In this document: positions 28,198-38,124 of the stretch, one piece after another
How positions within the stretch are numbered: position 1 is the stretch's first letter
How the letters are laid out: the number at the start of each line of letters is the position of its first letter
NCBI RefSeq assembly: GCF_000242455.2
Contig: NC_019892.1
Span: forward strand, 7,264,744 to 7,328,743
Direction of reading: 5' to 3'
Length of the DNA stretch: 64,000 nucleotides
From: Singulisphaera acidiphila DSM 18658
Lineage (GTDB): Bacteria > Planctomycetota > Planctomycetia > Isosphaerales > Isosphaeraceae
Made by a program: the position numbers and the translations under genes
The notes under the pieces: model-generated
What the model was told of the DNA's origin: nothing
Databases searched by the model: none
Seen by the model: the letters and a program-made list of their open reading frames with translations, nothing else

Positions 28198-29622
28198 TCA
28201 GAACTGGAAATAGACGAACGGCTTCCCAGCGGCGGGAGCCAAAACGAGAGCCACCATCAGGATCGTGGCGTAGCCAAAGCCGAGGACAGGCGCGGGTAAC
28301 TGATCCATCCACCGCGCCCCCCCTCCACGAACCGCCACGACATGGCAGACTACGACCAGGAGAAGCGTGATCCAGAAGCTCACTTCGGGCGCAGGGGGGC
28401 TTGCCCCTCCGTGGGGCCTGAACATGCGTTGGAGCATCGCAACAGCCAGACCGAACGAGGTGGCGCGGAAGATGACCCAGCCGATGCAAACGCTTACGAA
28501 CGTGAGTCCGATCCGAGCCAACGTCCCCAAAGGGCCGAGCAGCAGCGCACTCAGGCTCGGCCTGGCGGCGCAGAGGTCGCGGAAGAGACGGTGGCCGATC
28601 AGCAAGAGCCCGTGGAACGTCCCCCAGATGACGAACGTCCAGCTTGCTCCATGCCAGAGCCCCCCCAGCGTCATGGTCACGAGCAGGTTGAGATAGGTTC
28701 GCCGCCGGCTTCCCAGGCTTCCGCCGAGCGGGATGAACAGGTAATCGCGGAGCCAGGTGGACAACGAAATGTGCCAACGCCGCCAGAACTCCGAGACGTT
28801 CCGCGCCAGATAGGGGAGGTTGAAATTGGCCGCGAGCTTATAGCCGAGTAGGTGGGCACAACCGATCGCCATATCGGTATAACCCGAGAAGTCGCAGTAA
28901 ATTTGTAGCGTGTACGCCAGCGCCGCGACCCAGACCGCATGGGAACTGTAGTCACCGGGATGGGCGAAGACAGGGTCGGCAAACGCGGCCATGCGATCGG
29001 CGATGGCCAGCTTTTTGAAAAGGCCGAGCAGGAAGTACTGAGCACCAAGCTGGATCCGGGCCCAATCCCACCGCTTGGTCTGGCGGAGTTGCGGCAGGAA
29101 GTCGCGTGCGCGAACGATCGGACCTGCCACCAGGTGGGGAAAGAAGGTGATGAAGAGCAGGAAGTGCCCCAGGTTTCGTTCGGCTGGAACCCGCCTGCGA
29201 TAGACGTCGACCGTGTAGTTGATCGCCTCGAACGTGTAGAACGAGATGCCAATCGGGAGCATCACGCGCAACACGGGAAGCGAGGCTTCGGAGCCGAACG
29301 CCCGAAGCATGCTTTCCAAGGAGCCGAGGAAGAAGTTCGCATACTTGAAGTAAGCCAGCAGGCCAAGATTGGCCACCAGGCTCAGCCCAAGCAAGAGTGA
29401 CCGCTTGCGGGCCGACCGTGAGCATTCGAGGCCGAGCCCTACGGCAAAATCAAACGTGGCGGAAAGCCCGATCAGTGCGGCGAGCCAACGGTTCCAGGAG
29501 GCGTAGAAATAGAAGCTGGCGACGAGGAGGAGGGCAATCCGGGCGCGTGACCAGGGCAGGGCCCAGTAGGTGGCGAAGACGATCGCGAAGAAGAGAAGAA
29601 AGGCTTGCGAACAGAAAAGCAT
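28198..29622 (-). CDS. MBOAT O-acyltransferase (AlgI-like)
   Basis: A 474-residue polytopic protein with about eleven membrane helices. Family marks: SFYFYASWNRW near the start, LPIGISFYTFEAINYTVDVY, SGYTDMAIGCAHLLGY, RNVSEFWRRWHISLSTWLRD and the active-site His in LGGLWHGASWTFVIWG. AlgI-type proteins move acetyl groups across the membrane for alginate, cellulose or peptidoglycan O-acetylation. Start at 29622 (MLFCSQAF) gives the usual AlgI N-terminus; the earlier ATG adds a hydrophilic tail without a ribosome binding site. The polymer acetylated here is unknown. Confidence 0.9.
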   Translation of the reverse strand: MLFCSQAFLLFFAIVFATYWALPWSRARIALLLVASFYFYASWNRWLAALIGLSATFDFAVGLGLECSRSARKRSLLLGLSLVANLGLLAYFKYANFFLGSLESMLRAFGSEASLPVLRVMLPIGISFYTFEAINYTVDVYRRRVPAERNLGHFLLFITFFPHLVAGPIVRARDFLPQLRQTKRWDWARIQLGAQYFLLGLFKKLAIADRMAAFADPVFAHPGDYSSHAVWVAALAYTLQIYCDFSGYTDMAIGCAHLLGYKLAANFNLPYLARNVSEFWRRWHISLSTWLRDYLFIPLGGSLGSRRRTYLNLLVTMTLGGLWHGASWTFVIWGTFHGLLLIGHRLFRDLCAARPSLSALLLGPLGTLARIGLTFVSVCIGWVIFRATSFGLAVAMLQRMFRPHGGASPPAPEVSFWITLLLVVVCHVVAVRGGGARWMDQLPAPVLGFGYATILMVALVLAPAAGKPFVYFQF

Positions 29623-29791
29623 GGCATCCTGCCACCGGCTCGCGGACTCGGCGTCATGAGAACAGTGGGGCACCGCGCCGGAACCGGCCCGGCCCGTCGA
29701 GAAGGCGGGCGAAGTGTACTCGTTGTCCTGCCCACGTCAAGGCCGGCTTGGGCATGGGGCTGTGGGAGGTTGCTCATCCAGATAAGACTAT

Positions 29792-30652
29792 TTATGCGAG
29801 CATGCCAAAGACATGCACCCCTTTGAGAAGCGTTTCGATCGAGACCGGCTCGCGTGCGGGGAACAAGCAATAGGTGGGGTAGGGGTCGGTGCCGTCGATG
29901 ATAATCTGCCGATGGTTGGCCTGGCGGAACCCCTCGTCGCAAGGCTGATGGCCGGTAATGAACCAGTCGGCATCCACCATTCCAGCGAACTGGTCGATCG
30001 TCTCGGGGGCGGTATTCCGACCCCAGGTCATGGCATAGATCGTGCCATGGCGGGCCATCGCCTCGCGGGGCCAGGTGTCTGCCTTGAGTAACTCGAGATC
30101 AAGGTTGTCGAGATCGACCGGGTCCGGAATCGTATGGCAAAGGAAGACGCGATTGGGCGTCCGGACGGCGATCGGCAGGGCCGCGAACATTTCAAGATAA
30201 GCGCTGTAGACCTCGGCATCGCGTGGGGCGTAGGCAGTCGTAATCCCCTGGCGAAACAGGGCGTTGAGCGCCATCCCGTTCTTGCCGATCATCCGGCCTG
30301 TCATCTCCGACAGTTCGTGGTTGCCCAGGATCAGGTGGACGCGATCGGGGTACTGGCACTTCAAAGCGGCCACGACGTCGACGAGTTGATGCGAGCGATC
30401 GCCGCCATCGTCGGGATAGCAACGCAGTCCATGAACAAGTTCTTGCAAGACCAGATGCCGTGCGGGATTCGTGGTGAGTGCGGCGGCGTCGAGGATCTTG
30501 CGGAACGCCGGGATGTTGCCGTGCAGGTCGCCAACGACGAGGACTTCCGTGGCCGAATCCAGGGTGATGATCCCTCCCGCCCGCCCCGGAGTAGCGCGGA
30601 AAAGCTCGGTGGCGCGGCGGATGGTTTTGAGCAACTTCTCGGGATCGGGCAT
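29792..30652 (-). CDS. Calcineurin-like metallophosphoesterase
   Basis: A 286-residue protein resembling PPP-type Ser/Thr phosphatases and bis-tetraphosphatases. VVGDLHGNIPAFRKIL supplies the first metal ligands, LILGNHELSE the Asn-His pair, and WFITGHQPCDEGF the last histidine. The second PPP motif, normally GDxxDRG, is altered to LQELVHG, so one metal ligand may be lost or supplied by Glu. Start at 30652 (MPDPEKLL) is preferred; the frame is open upstream without a ribosome binding site. Substrate unknown. Confidence 0.75.
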   Translation of the reverse strand: MPDPEKLLKTIRRATELFRATPGRAGGIITLDSATEVLVVGDLHGNIPAFRKILDAAALTTNPARHLVLQELVHGLRCYPDDGGDRSHQLVDVVAALKCQYPDRVHLILGNHELSEMTGRMIGKNGMALNALFRQGITTAYAPRDAEVYSAYLEMFAALPIAVRTPNRVFLCHTIPDPVDLDNLDLELLKADTWPREAMARHGTIYAMTWGRNTAPETIDQFAGMVDADWFITGHQPCDEGFRQANHRQIIIDGTDPYPTYCLFPAREPVSIETLLKGVHVFGMLA

Positions 30653-30801
30653 CGGCGGCGTACTCGCTGCGGGTCGGGCAAGCGTCGTGAGCCTTCGTGG
30701 GTTACGAACCCACAATTTAACAAGGTGGTCGCGAAATAGGGAGTCTGCGCGAATGATTCAAGGCAGTCGTTCGAGAGTCGCCGGTTTTTCCCAAAAACCG
30801 A

Positions 30802-32709
30802 TCAGGAGTTCAGCTCCAGAGCCTCTTCCCAGTACTCGTAAAGGTTGGCCAGGGAGACTTTGAGGTCACCATGGCGGCGCTGGAGTTCGACGGCCTTGAT
30901 CGCATCGCGCCAGACTCCCGGTTGGGCCAGGAGGTCCTCGAGTTCGGCGACCTCGGTCTCGACTTCCGCGATCTCACGTTCGAGGTCCGCCGGTTTGCGA
31001 TAGGGATACTTGCGCTTCTTGCGGTCGGTGCGCTCGGAGGGAGAAGCTTCGGTCGATGCGGAGGGCAGGGGGGCGGCATTTCGGGCCTTGGCCGCGGCCG
31101 TCTCAGCCTCTTGTTGCGCGATGCGTTGATAAGTCTCGTAGTCGCCTTCGATGACCCGCGTCTTGCCGTTGCCCAGGACAATCAAACGATCGGCCACCTG
31201 GTTGAGGAAGTAGCGGTCGTGGCTGACGACGAGGACCGTCCCCTCGAATTCACGAATTGACCGCTCCAGCGCTTCGCATGACCAGATATCAAGGTGGTTG
31301 GTGGGCTCGTCCATGACGAGCAGGTTGGCCCCTGTAGCCGAGAGCCTGGCGAGTGCCGCCTTGGCCTTCTCGCCGCCGGAGAGCTGCCCCACGTTTTGGA
31401 AGACGATTTCCCCGCTCAGGCCGAACCGGGCGAGCAGGTCGCGAATTTCGCCTTGCACCCAATCCGGATCGTCGTCGGGCCAGACGGCGCGGACGACGGT
31501 GGTATCGGGGGCCAACGACTCGAGCCCTTGGTCGTGGTAGCCGACCTGGACCTTGTGTCCGAGCTTGACCTCACCCGCGTCGGGCTTCTCACGGCCGATC
31601 AAGGTCTTGATCAGGGTCGATTTCCCCGACCCGTTCGGCCCCATGACCCCCACGCACTGGCCTCGGAGAATCGACAGGTTGGAATCTTTGAAGAGGGGCT
31701 TATCAAAGGACTTGGAGAGTTGGCGTGCCTCGATCACGATGTCGCCGGAACGATCTACCTCACCGAACCCCATAACCGGTCCGACGATCTCGCGCATTGT
31801 CTCGACTCGTTCGATCCGCGCCAGCTTCTTTTCGCGGTCGTGGGCCTGCTTGGCCCGCTGCCCTGCGCCGTACTTGCGAATATAGGCTTCAAGGTCAGCA
31901 ATCTTCTCCTGTTGCCGCTCGGCCTGCCGCTCCATGACTTTGGCCTTCTCGCCCCGGAGTTTCCAGTAGTGCGAGTAGTTCCCGGGGTAGGCACTGATCT
32001 GCCCTTCGTGGAGCTCCCAGATCTTGGTGACGACCTTATCGAGGAAGTAGCGGTCGTGGCTGACGACCACCATGGCGACCGACTGACGTGAGAGATAGCT
32101 CTCGAGCCAGGAGGTCGTTTCGATGTCGAGGTGGTTCGAGGGCTCGTCCAGGAGCATCAGGTCCGGGTTTTCGAGCAGCAGCTTGGCGAGCATGAGCCGC
32201 GATTGCTGACCGCCCGAGAAGGTTCGGGCCTGTCGCCCGAAGTCGCTGGTCGGGAATCCGAGTCCGGTCAAAATCTCCTCAACGCGATGGTCGACCGAAT
32301 AGGCGTCCTGATGCTCGAGCCGGTCGTGGATCTCGGCATAGCGACGGGTGGCCCGCTCGCGCTCGGCGTCGTCCTCGGCCTCGCCCATTTCCTGGGCGGC
32401 TTCCTCGAGTTCGCGCTGGAGCTCGAGCACGGAGGCGAGGCCCGATCGGGCGACGCTCATCAGGGTCTCGTCGGAACGAAAATCGGGATGCTGGCGGAGC
32501 AGGCTGATCCGGATCCCCGAGCGCGAGTAGAGGCTGCCGTAGTCGGGCTTGTCATGAGCGGCCAAGATCCGCATCAGCGTCGTCTTGCCAGCGCCGTTAG
32601 GGCCGACCAAGCCGATCCGCTCCCCGGTCCGGACCTCGAACTTCAGTTCCGAGAAGACCGGATCTCCCGCGAATTGTCGGCCCAAACCATTAGCAGATAC
32701 AAGAATCAT
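30802..32709 (-). CDS. ABC-F ATPase (Uup-like)
   Basis: A 635-residue soluble protein with two ABC ATPase domains and no membrane part, so a ribosome-associated ABC-F factor. Domain 1: GPNGAGKTT, FSGGQQSRLML, MLLDEPSNHLD; domain 2: GPNGSGKST, LSGGEKAKAAL, LVMDEPTNHLD. Between them lies the charged P-site tRNA interaction linker (about 235-310: KLRGEKAKVMERQAERQQ), and the end (about 555-635) is a Lys/Glu-rich coiled coil, both Uup features. ABC-F proteins free stalled ribosomes or protect against antibiotics. It sits 93 bases downstream of uvrC on the same strand. Confidence 0.92.
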   Translation of the reverse strand: MILVSANGLGRQFAGDPVFSELKFEVRTGERIGLVGPNGAGKTTLMRILAAHDKPDYGSLYSRSGIRISLLRQHPDFRSDETLMSVARSGLASVLELQRELEEAAQEMGEAEDDAERERATRRYAEIHDRLEHQDAYSVDHRVEEILTGLGFPTSDFGRQARTFSGGQQSRLMLAKLLLENPDLMLLDEPSNHLDIETTSWLESYLSRQSVAMVVVSHDRYFLDKVVTKIWELHEGQISAYPGNYSHYWKLRGEKAKVMERQAERQQEKIADLEAYIRKYGAGQRAKQAHDREKKLARIERVETMREIVGPVMGFGEVDRSGDIVIEARQLSKSFDKPLFKDSNLSILRGQCVGVMGPNGSGKSTLIKTLIGREKPDAGEVKLGHKVQVGYHDQGLESLAPDTTVVRAVWPDDDPDWVQGEIRDLLARFGLSGEIVFQNVGQLSGGEKAKAALARLSATGANLLVMDEPTNHLDIWSCEALERSIREFEGTVLVVSHDRYFLNQVADRLIVLGNGKTRVIEGDYETYQRIAQQEAETAAAKARNAAPLPSASTEASPSERTDRKKRKYPYRKPADLEREIAEVETEVAELEDLLAQPGVWRDAIKAVELQRRHGDLKVSLANLYEYWEEALELNS

Positions 32710-32802
32710 GAACTTAGTCTTCTCTTTCCGTCACTCGTTGGCTCAATTCGTCTGCCAGAAATCCTGGTCAGCGGATCACTTTCAAGAAGGCTCGCGGCGA
32801 GT

Positions 32803-34185
32803 TCAGGAGGACAGAGCGTCGTCTTCCCCTTGGAGTCGTTTCTTCGGTGCCGGTGGAACGTCCTCGCCGAAGGTTCTCTTGTGGCGGAGCATGTGGTGAT
32901 AGTGTTGCGCGAAGCGGTGGGCCTCGTCACGGGCATATTGGAGCAGACGCAGGGCGAAGGAGCGGCGGCTCAGGACGATCGGGTCGGACTGGCCGGGGAG
33001 GTAGATCTCTTCCTCACGCTTGGCCAGGGAGATGACCGTGGGCGGGACGACCTTCAGGCTCTCGAAGGCGTCGAGAGCCGCGCTGAGTTGTCCCTTGCCG
33101 CCATCGATCAGGAAGATATCAGGGAAGGGCTCATCGCGTTCTTGCAGTCCGATGATCCGCCGGCTCACCACTTCTCGGATCGAGGCGTAGTCGTCGACTC
33201 CTTTGACGCTCTTGATCTTGTAGCGGCGATACCCGGGCTTGAAGGGCATGCCATCGATAAAGGTGACCAGCGAGCCGACCGTCTCGGTCCCACCCAGATG
33301 GGCGATGTCGACGCAGTCGATCGTCCGTGGGGCCGAGTCCAGCTTAAGCACGTTCTTGAGCCCCTTCAAGCCTTTACGCGGGTCAACGTAGAAGACTTCG
33401 GGCTGGGCGTGCTTGGCGAGGTCGCCTCGCAGGTTCAACGTCTCGAGCGCCTTGATCTCGTCGCGGAGCCGCGCTGCCTTTTCAAAGAGGAGGGCCTTGC
33501 TCGCCTCGCGCATCTCGTCGGCCAGTTCTTTGAGGACGACGTCCTTCTTACCGTCGAGGAAGAGCCGGAGGCGGCGGATGTCGGTGCGATAAGCTTCCTT
33601 GTCAATTCGGAGGTTGCACGGTGCGGTACATTGCTCGATGGAGTGGAGGAGGCAAGGGCGAAACCAGCGCCACCGTGGGTCGCCCTCCTCGATATCCAAC
33701 GAGCAGGTCCGGAACTTGAAGATCCGCTGGAGAACCTGGATCGCCCCGCGCAGGCTTTTGGCCCGCGGAAAGGGGCCGTAGAGCTTCACGTTGCGGTCCT
33801 GCGGCTCGCGCGTGAAGTTGACCCGGGGGAAATCCTCGCCTGTGGTTATCTGGAGGTAGGGAAAGGACTTATCGTCCTTCAGATCCTGGTTGTGCTTCGG
33901 CTGGATATCCTTGATGAGCCGTGCTTCAAGGAGCAGGGCATCGACTTCGCTATCCGCGACCAGGTAGTCGATGTCGACCACCTCGCCGATCCAGTCGCAG
34001 ATCCGTTTGTCGGTTTCGGCCGTTTTCTGGAAGTATGAGCTGGCTCGGCTCCTCAAATTCTTGGCCTTGCCGAGATAGATGACCCGCCCTTGCGCATCCT
34101 TCATAACGTAGACGCCCGGCGTCGTCGGAAATTTGCGAACCTTCTCGGCCGGGCTGGCCGTCGTGGAACTCGGCTCTTCGGACAT
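32803..34185 (-). CDS. uvrC: UvrC-type excinuclease, short form
   Basis: A 460-residue nuclease of nucleotide excision repair. The GIY-YIG 3' incision domain is at residues 15-95 (TTPGVYVMKDAQGRVIYLGK), the UvrB-binding UVR segment at about 205-245 and the RNase H-like 5' incision domain at about 270-440 (IDCVDIAHLGGTETV, IFLIDGGKGQLSAALDAF). Most UvrC proteins have about 600 residues and end in a tandem helix-hairpin-helix DNA-binding domain; this one ends right after RHKRTFGEDV with a short basic tail. The stop follows an uninterrupted frame, so I see no frameshift. ATG at 34185 (MSEEPSSTT). Confidence 0.88.
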   Translation of the reverse strand: MSEEPSSTTASPAEKVRKFPTTPGVYVMKDAQGRVIYLGKAKNLRSRASSYFQKTAETDKRICDWIGEVVDIDYLVADSEVDALLLEARLIKDIQPKHNQDLKDDKSFPYLQITTGEDFPRVNFTREPQDRNVKLYGPFPRAKSLRGAIQVLQRIFKFRTCSLDIEEGDPRWRWFRPCLLHSIEQCTAPCNLRIDKEAYRTDIRRLRLFLDGKKDVVLKELADEMREASKALLFEKAARLRDEIKALETLNLRGDLAKHAQPEVFYVDPRKGLKGLKNVLKLDSAPRTIDCVDIAHLGGTETVGSLVTFIDGMPFKPGYRRYKIKSVKGVDDYASIREVVSRRIIGLQERDEPFPDIFLIDGGKGQLSAALDAFESLKVVPPTVISLAKREEEIYLPGQSDPIVLSRRSFALRLLQYARDEAHRFAQHYHHMLRHKRTFGEDVPPAPKKRLQGEDDALSS

Positions 34186-34261
34186 AAGCGGCCTCGGGGG
34201 TCCGACCCCGCGATTTCCGAGGGGCCGGAGGGGATCAAGACCTACGGCTTCCTCACCCTTT

Positions 34262-36094
34262 TTAGGTCTTAAGAACGTCCTGAATGTATTGTTCGATTGC
34301 CTTGGAGATTCCGTCAAGCCGCTGGAACGTCTTCTCCTTGATTCGCTCGAGCGGTTCGGTCCCCGAGGTATCCGTCCGCGCGAACAGGTAGAACTTGATC
34401 TTGGGTTCCGTCCCCGAAGGCCGAACGGCCACCCGCGTCCCTGGTTCTTGCGTGTGGAAGATGAGCAAATCGCCGGAGGGCTGAGGCAGGGGGCGTGGCT
34501 TCTCGGTCCCACTGACCGACCGGATCTCGTGCGTCTTGTAGTCGTAGACCTCGGCCAGCTCCACGCCTCCCAGCTGCCGAGGTGGATTTTCGCGGAAGGC
34601 CGTCATCAGGGTCTTGATCTGAGTGGCCCCTTCTCGGCCCTCGAGCGTCTTATTGATGAGCGTCTCGGCAAAGTGTCCCACATCGCGATAGAGGTCGTCG
34701 AGATACTCGAGGATCGTCTGCTTGCGGTCCTTCACGGTGGCTGCGAGTTCGGCAAAGAGGAGAGCCGCGACGGCCGCGTCCTTGTCGCGGACGTGAGTTC
34801 CCTTCAGGTAACCGTGCGACTCCTCGAAGCCGAAGAGGAATCCGGCAGGGCCCATCTCATCAATGCGCTGACCGATCCATTTGAATCCGACTAGCAGGTC
34901 ATCCTCGACGCGAACCCCTTCGCGCTGAGCCAGGGCACGCGCCATCTGGGTGGTGACCATGGTCGTGACCAGGTAGTGGTCGGAGCGGAGTCGCCCCATC
35001 GCCTTCGTCTGTTTCATGACAAAGGCTGCGAGGAGGGCTCCGATCTTGTTACCGTCGAGGGTGGTCCAGGCTCCCTTGGGATCGCCCGACACGGGGACGG
35101 CCACACCGATCCGGTCGGCGTCCGGGTCGCTGCCCAGGACCAATTCGGCCCCCGTCGCCTTGGCCTCCGCGATCGAGGCCTCCAGCGTCTTGGGAATCTC
35201 AGGGTTGGAAACGTGGCCTGGGATGTTGGGGAAGTCGCCGTCGGGGGTACGTTGTGAGGCAAGAATGTTTACTTGTGTGAATCCTGCTTTGCTGAGTGCG
35301 GCGGCGACCGAGGTCTCGCCCACTCCATGCATGGGCGTGTAGACGATCGAAAGGTCACGCGCAGGGCTGACCGACTCGCCGACGACGGCCGCGATGTAGC
35401 CGTCGTCCACGTCGGCGCCGCCCAGTACGATCGAACCGTCGGCGATTCCCTTCTCGAACGGCGTCTCGGGGATCTCGCGGTCGGAAGCTTCGCGGACGCA
35501 GTCGATGATCCCCTCGTCGTCGGGGGGGATCACCTGGCCCCCGTTCGCGGCATAGCACTTGAAGCCGTTGTCCGAGGGGGCATTGTGCGACGCCGTGATC
35601 ATGATTCCGGCATCGCACTTGAGGTGGCGGACCGCGAACGAGAGCAGAGGAGTCGAGCGTGGCTCAGCGAACAGGTAGACCTTGAAGCCCGCCGCCGCCA
35701 GGACTCGGGCACAGAGCTGGGCGAACTCCGGAGAGTTGTGCCGTGTGTCGCGAGCGATGACGCAGGAGCGACTGGAATCGATCCCTTTGCGTTTGATGAT
35801 GTAATCGGCCAGTCCGCGCGCACTTTCGGCCATCGTCCGCTCGTTCAGGACGTTGGTCCCGACCGGATACATCTTTCCGCGTCGACCGCCAGTGCCGAAC
35901 TCGAGCACGGCGTAGAACGCGTCGTCGAGCGTCTTCCAGCGACCGGCCTCAATATCTTCGAGAAGTCGAGGGCGGTACTTCTCGAATGGCGGCTCGGTCA
36001 ACCAGCGGCGGATATTGGCGGCTGCCGACGCCGAGATGAGCCCTTCGGATTCGGCCTGAGCGAGTCGCTCGAGGACATCATTGGCCGGCGGCAT
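34262..36094 (-). CDS. Phosphoglucomutase/phosphomannomutase
   Basis: A 610-residue alpha-D-phosphohexomutase that interconverts sugar 1- and 6-phosphates. All four active-site loops are present: phosphoserine loop GIMITASHNAPSDNGFK, metal loop GSDPDADRIGVAV, sugar loop GFEESHGYLKG and phosphate loop VRPSGTEPKIKFYLF. The length and the GTGGRRGKMYPVGTN start match the PgcA/PGM2 type rather than AlgC. GGAG lies nine bases before the ATG. The gene precedes uvrC by 76 bases. Confidence 0.94.
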   Translation of the reverse strand: MPPANDVLERLAQAESEGLISASAAANIRRWLTEPPFEKYRPRLLEDIEAGRWKTLDDAFYAVLEFGTGGRRGKMYPVGTNVLNERTMAESARGLADYIIKRKGIDSSRSCVIARDTRHNSPEFAQLCARVLAAAGFKVYLFAEPRSTPLLSFAVRHLKCDAGIMITASHNAPSDNGFKCYAANGGQVIPPDDEGIIDCVREASDREIPETPFEKGIADGSIVLGGADVDDGYIAAVVGESVSPARDLSIVYTPMHGVGETSVAAALSKAGFTQVNILASQRTPDGDFPNIPGHVSNPEIPKTLEASIAEAKATGAELVLGSDPDADRIGVAVPVSGDPKGAWTTLDGNKIGALLAAFVMKQTKAMGRLRSDHYLVTTMVTTQMARALAQREGVRVEDDLLVGFKWIGQRIDEMGPAGFLFGFEESHGYLKGTHVRDKDAAVAALLFAELAATVKDRKQTILEYLDDLYRDVGHFAETLINKTLEGREGATQIKTLMTAFRENPPRQLGGVELAEVYDYKTHEIRSVSGTEKPRPLPQPSGDLLIFHTQEPGTRVAVRPSGTEPKIKFYLFARTDTSGTEPLERIKEKTFQRLDGISKAIEQYIQDVLKT

Positions 36095-36284
36095 GAATTC
36101 AGTCTCCGGAAGCAGTGCGCGATGTGGTTTTCAGGGGCGGCTCGTGAGCGTCTTTTTTGAAGACGTCATGGCCGAACGATCCCTTAGGGTATCCGGCCGA
36201 GCCGGGTCTTCAAGCTATCTCGATTGCGCCAAGGCTGCAAGTCATGTGGGAGGTCATCGCCGGCAAGAACAAAAAGGAGGGACC

Positions 36285-37583
36285 TCACGACGAGGCGGTG
36301 ATCGCAGGGGCAGGGATAACTTCCCCACCTTGGGGAGGAGTCCGCGGCTTGGATCGCAAGGTTTCGGGCATCGCCAGGGCGAAGAAAAGCGTGGCGGCAC
36401 CGGCGATGGCCGCGAGCATGACGAAGCCGGCGTTGAAGCCCGCCGCCTTGACCATGAAGCCCGCCAGCAGGTTGCTCAACCCGGCTCCCACGCCGGTTGC
36501 CGTGGCGAGCGCCCCCTGCGTCAGGTTGAATCGGCCTGTCCCCTTCGTTAGGTCGGCCACGACCAGGACGGAGACAACGCCGAAGATCCCCGCGCCGATG
36601 CCGTCGAGGAGTTGGACGCCGACGAGGTAGTAGGGGTTGACGCTGAGGCAATAGAGCAGCCCACGGATAGGCAAGACCCCGAAGCCGATCAGGAAGACCG
36701 GCTTACGGCCCCAACTTTCCGCCAGGCGACTGGCTGCGAGGGCCACCGGGACCATCACGACCTGAGCCGCGATAATGCAGGCCGACATCAGAACCGCCGC
36801 GCTTTCCTTCAGGCTGTCGCTCGACTTCTGGCCGACCAGCGGCAACATTGCCGCGTTGGCCAGGTGGAACAGAACCACCGAGGCGGCGAAGATCATGATC
36901 CGGCGGTCCTTGAAGAGTTCGGTGATGCCGACGGCGCCGTGAGCCTTGTCCCCGTCGTCGGCCCCTCGGGCGAGGTCGTGGTCGATCTCCTTCTCGCGGA
37001 TCATGAGTACGGCGGCAGCGCTGGCGGCGGCCATGGCAGCGACAATGAAGAATAACGCCCCGTAGCCGAAGAGGTAGGCGGCCCCCCCCGCGAGGGCCGC
37101 TGCAACAACGTTACCGCCGTGATTGAACGCCTCGTTTCGCCCGGTGCGTCGCGGCATCGCCGCCCGGCCGACCAGGCCGAGAGTCAGGGCACCGACCGCC
37201 GGTGGAAAGATCGCCGCCGCCGCCCCGATCGCGGCCTGCGCGAGGACGACCACCCCAAGTGTCGGCAACACGTACAACAGGACACAGCACGCAGCGACCA
37301 CAGCCGCTGCAATTGCAATGGCCAGGCGTTTCCAATGGATGCGGTCGATGAGGGCACCGGCCGGGGTCTGGGCCAGCACCGTACCGATTTGAGAGGCCGC
37401 CAGGGCAATCCCAACCCGGCCCGCGTCCCAGTGATGGTAGTCCCGAAGGAATGTCCCCAGAAACGGCCCCATGCCGTCCCGCACGTCCGCGAGGAAGATA
37501 TTCAGGCCGTCGAGGGCCCGCAGGCTCATCGGTGACGGATTGCGCCCAGGGGAATTGGAGCCCGGTGGATTGGTGGCGGCCAT
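36285..37583 (-). CDS. MFS transporter
   Basis: A 432-residue, twelve-helix transporter. Signature pieces: AGALIDRIHWKRLAIAIAAA between helices 2 and 3 and MPRRTGRNEAFNHGGNVVAA in helix 4. A charged central loop (REKEIDHDLARGADDGDKAH) divides the two halves. The ATG at 37583 is preferred to a GTG at 37616; neither has a strong ribosome binding site. It resembles major facilitators of unknown substrate common in planctomycetes and proteobacteria. Confidence 0.8.
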   Translation of the reverse strand: MAATNPPGSNSPGRNPSPMSLRALDGLNIFLADVRDGMGPFLGTFLRDYHHWDAGRVGIALAASQIGTVLAQTPAGALIDRIHWKRLAIAIAAAVVAACCVLLYVLPTLGVVVLAQAAIGAAAAIFPPAVGALTLGLVGRAAMPRRTGRNEAFNHGGNVVAAALAGGAAYLFGYGALFFIVAAMAAASAAAVLMIREKEIDHDLARGADDGDKAHGAVGITELFKDRRIMIFAASVVLFHLANAAMLPLVGQKSSDSLKESAAVLMSACIIAAQVVMVPVALAASRLAESWGRKPVFLIGFGVLPIRGLLYCLSVNPYYLVGVQLLDGIGAGIFGVVSVLVVADLTKGTGRFNLTQGALATATGVGAGLSNLLAGFMVKAAGFNAGFVMLAAIAGAATLFFALAMPETLRSKPRTPPQGGEVIPAPAITASS

Positions 37584-38124
37584 GGTTTCAAGGCTTCCGT
37601 GCAAATGGTAAGCCACCGTCAGCCAGGCGACACCGACTTTGCGGACGAAGTCAGAGCCGACGCGCCATTAGAGCGGGTAATCCCCCCCTCTATTTCATGC
37701 TCCTCCGGTCGTCATAACTTGTATCTTTAGAAAACTTTCCGTAATTTTACTTCAGGCCGATGTCTTGTAAAAAGCGGCAGAATGTAAGATCGGGAAGGCG
37801 CTCAGGGAAAGTTCTCCGTGGAATCTCACGGAAGACGTCAAGAGGGCTTTTCCAAAATCGTAGGCCACTTCAAACTCTAAGCCGATGTGTGAAGGCAACT
37901 TCCAGTAGCCGAGGGGATCTCTCGAAAAACGGGAAGCTGTGTTGGCACGTTGATTGCTTATAGACTCTTCGCCAAGCCGACAGCGACCGATGCCCACCAA
38001 GAGTTTTTTCTTCAAGTCGGAACGGCCCCAAATGCAGCCTTCTCCGCGGTGAGAGAAGGTCGTCATCAAGACCGAGTGCCCCGCGATGGATGGGGGGCAA
38101 TTTCCGATAGACATGGAGGTCCGC
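37584..38124. other. Intergenic region, divergent promoters
   Basis: About 540 bases between divergent genes. It is AT-richer near 37690-37760. A minus-strand open frame of 128 codons (37752-38138) overlaps the next gene's start and shows no protein-like composition. Nothing else was recognised. Confidence 0.4.

Noticed and set aside
32131-34038. A 635-codon plus-strand open frame opposite the ABC-F and uvrC genes
   Set aside because: It spans two genes on the other strand and their gap, has no family features, and both minus-strand genes are unmistakable.
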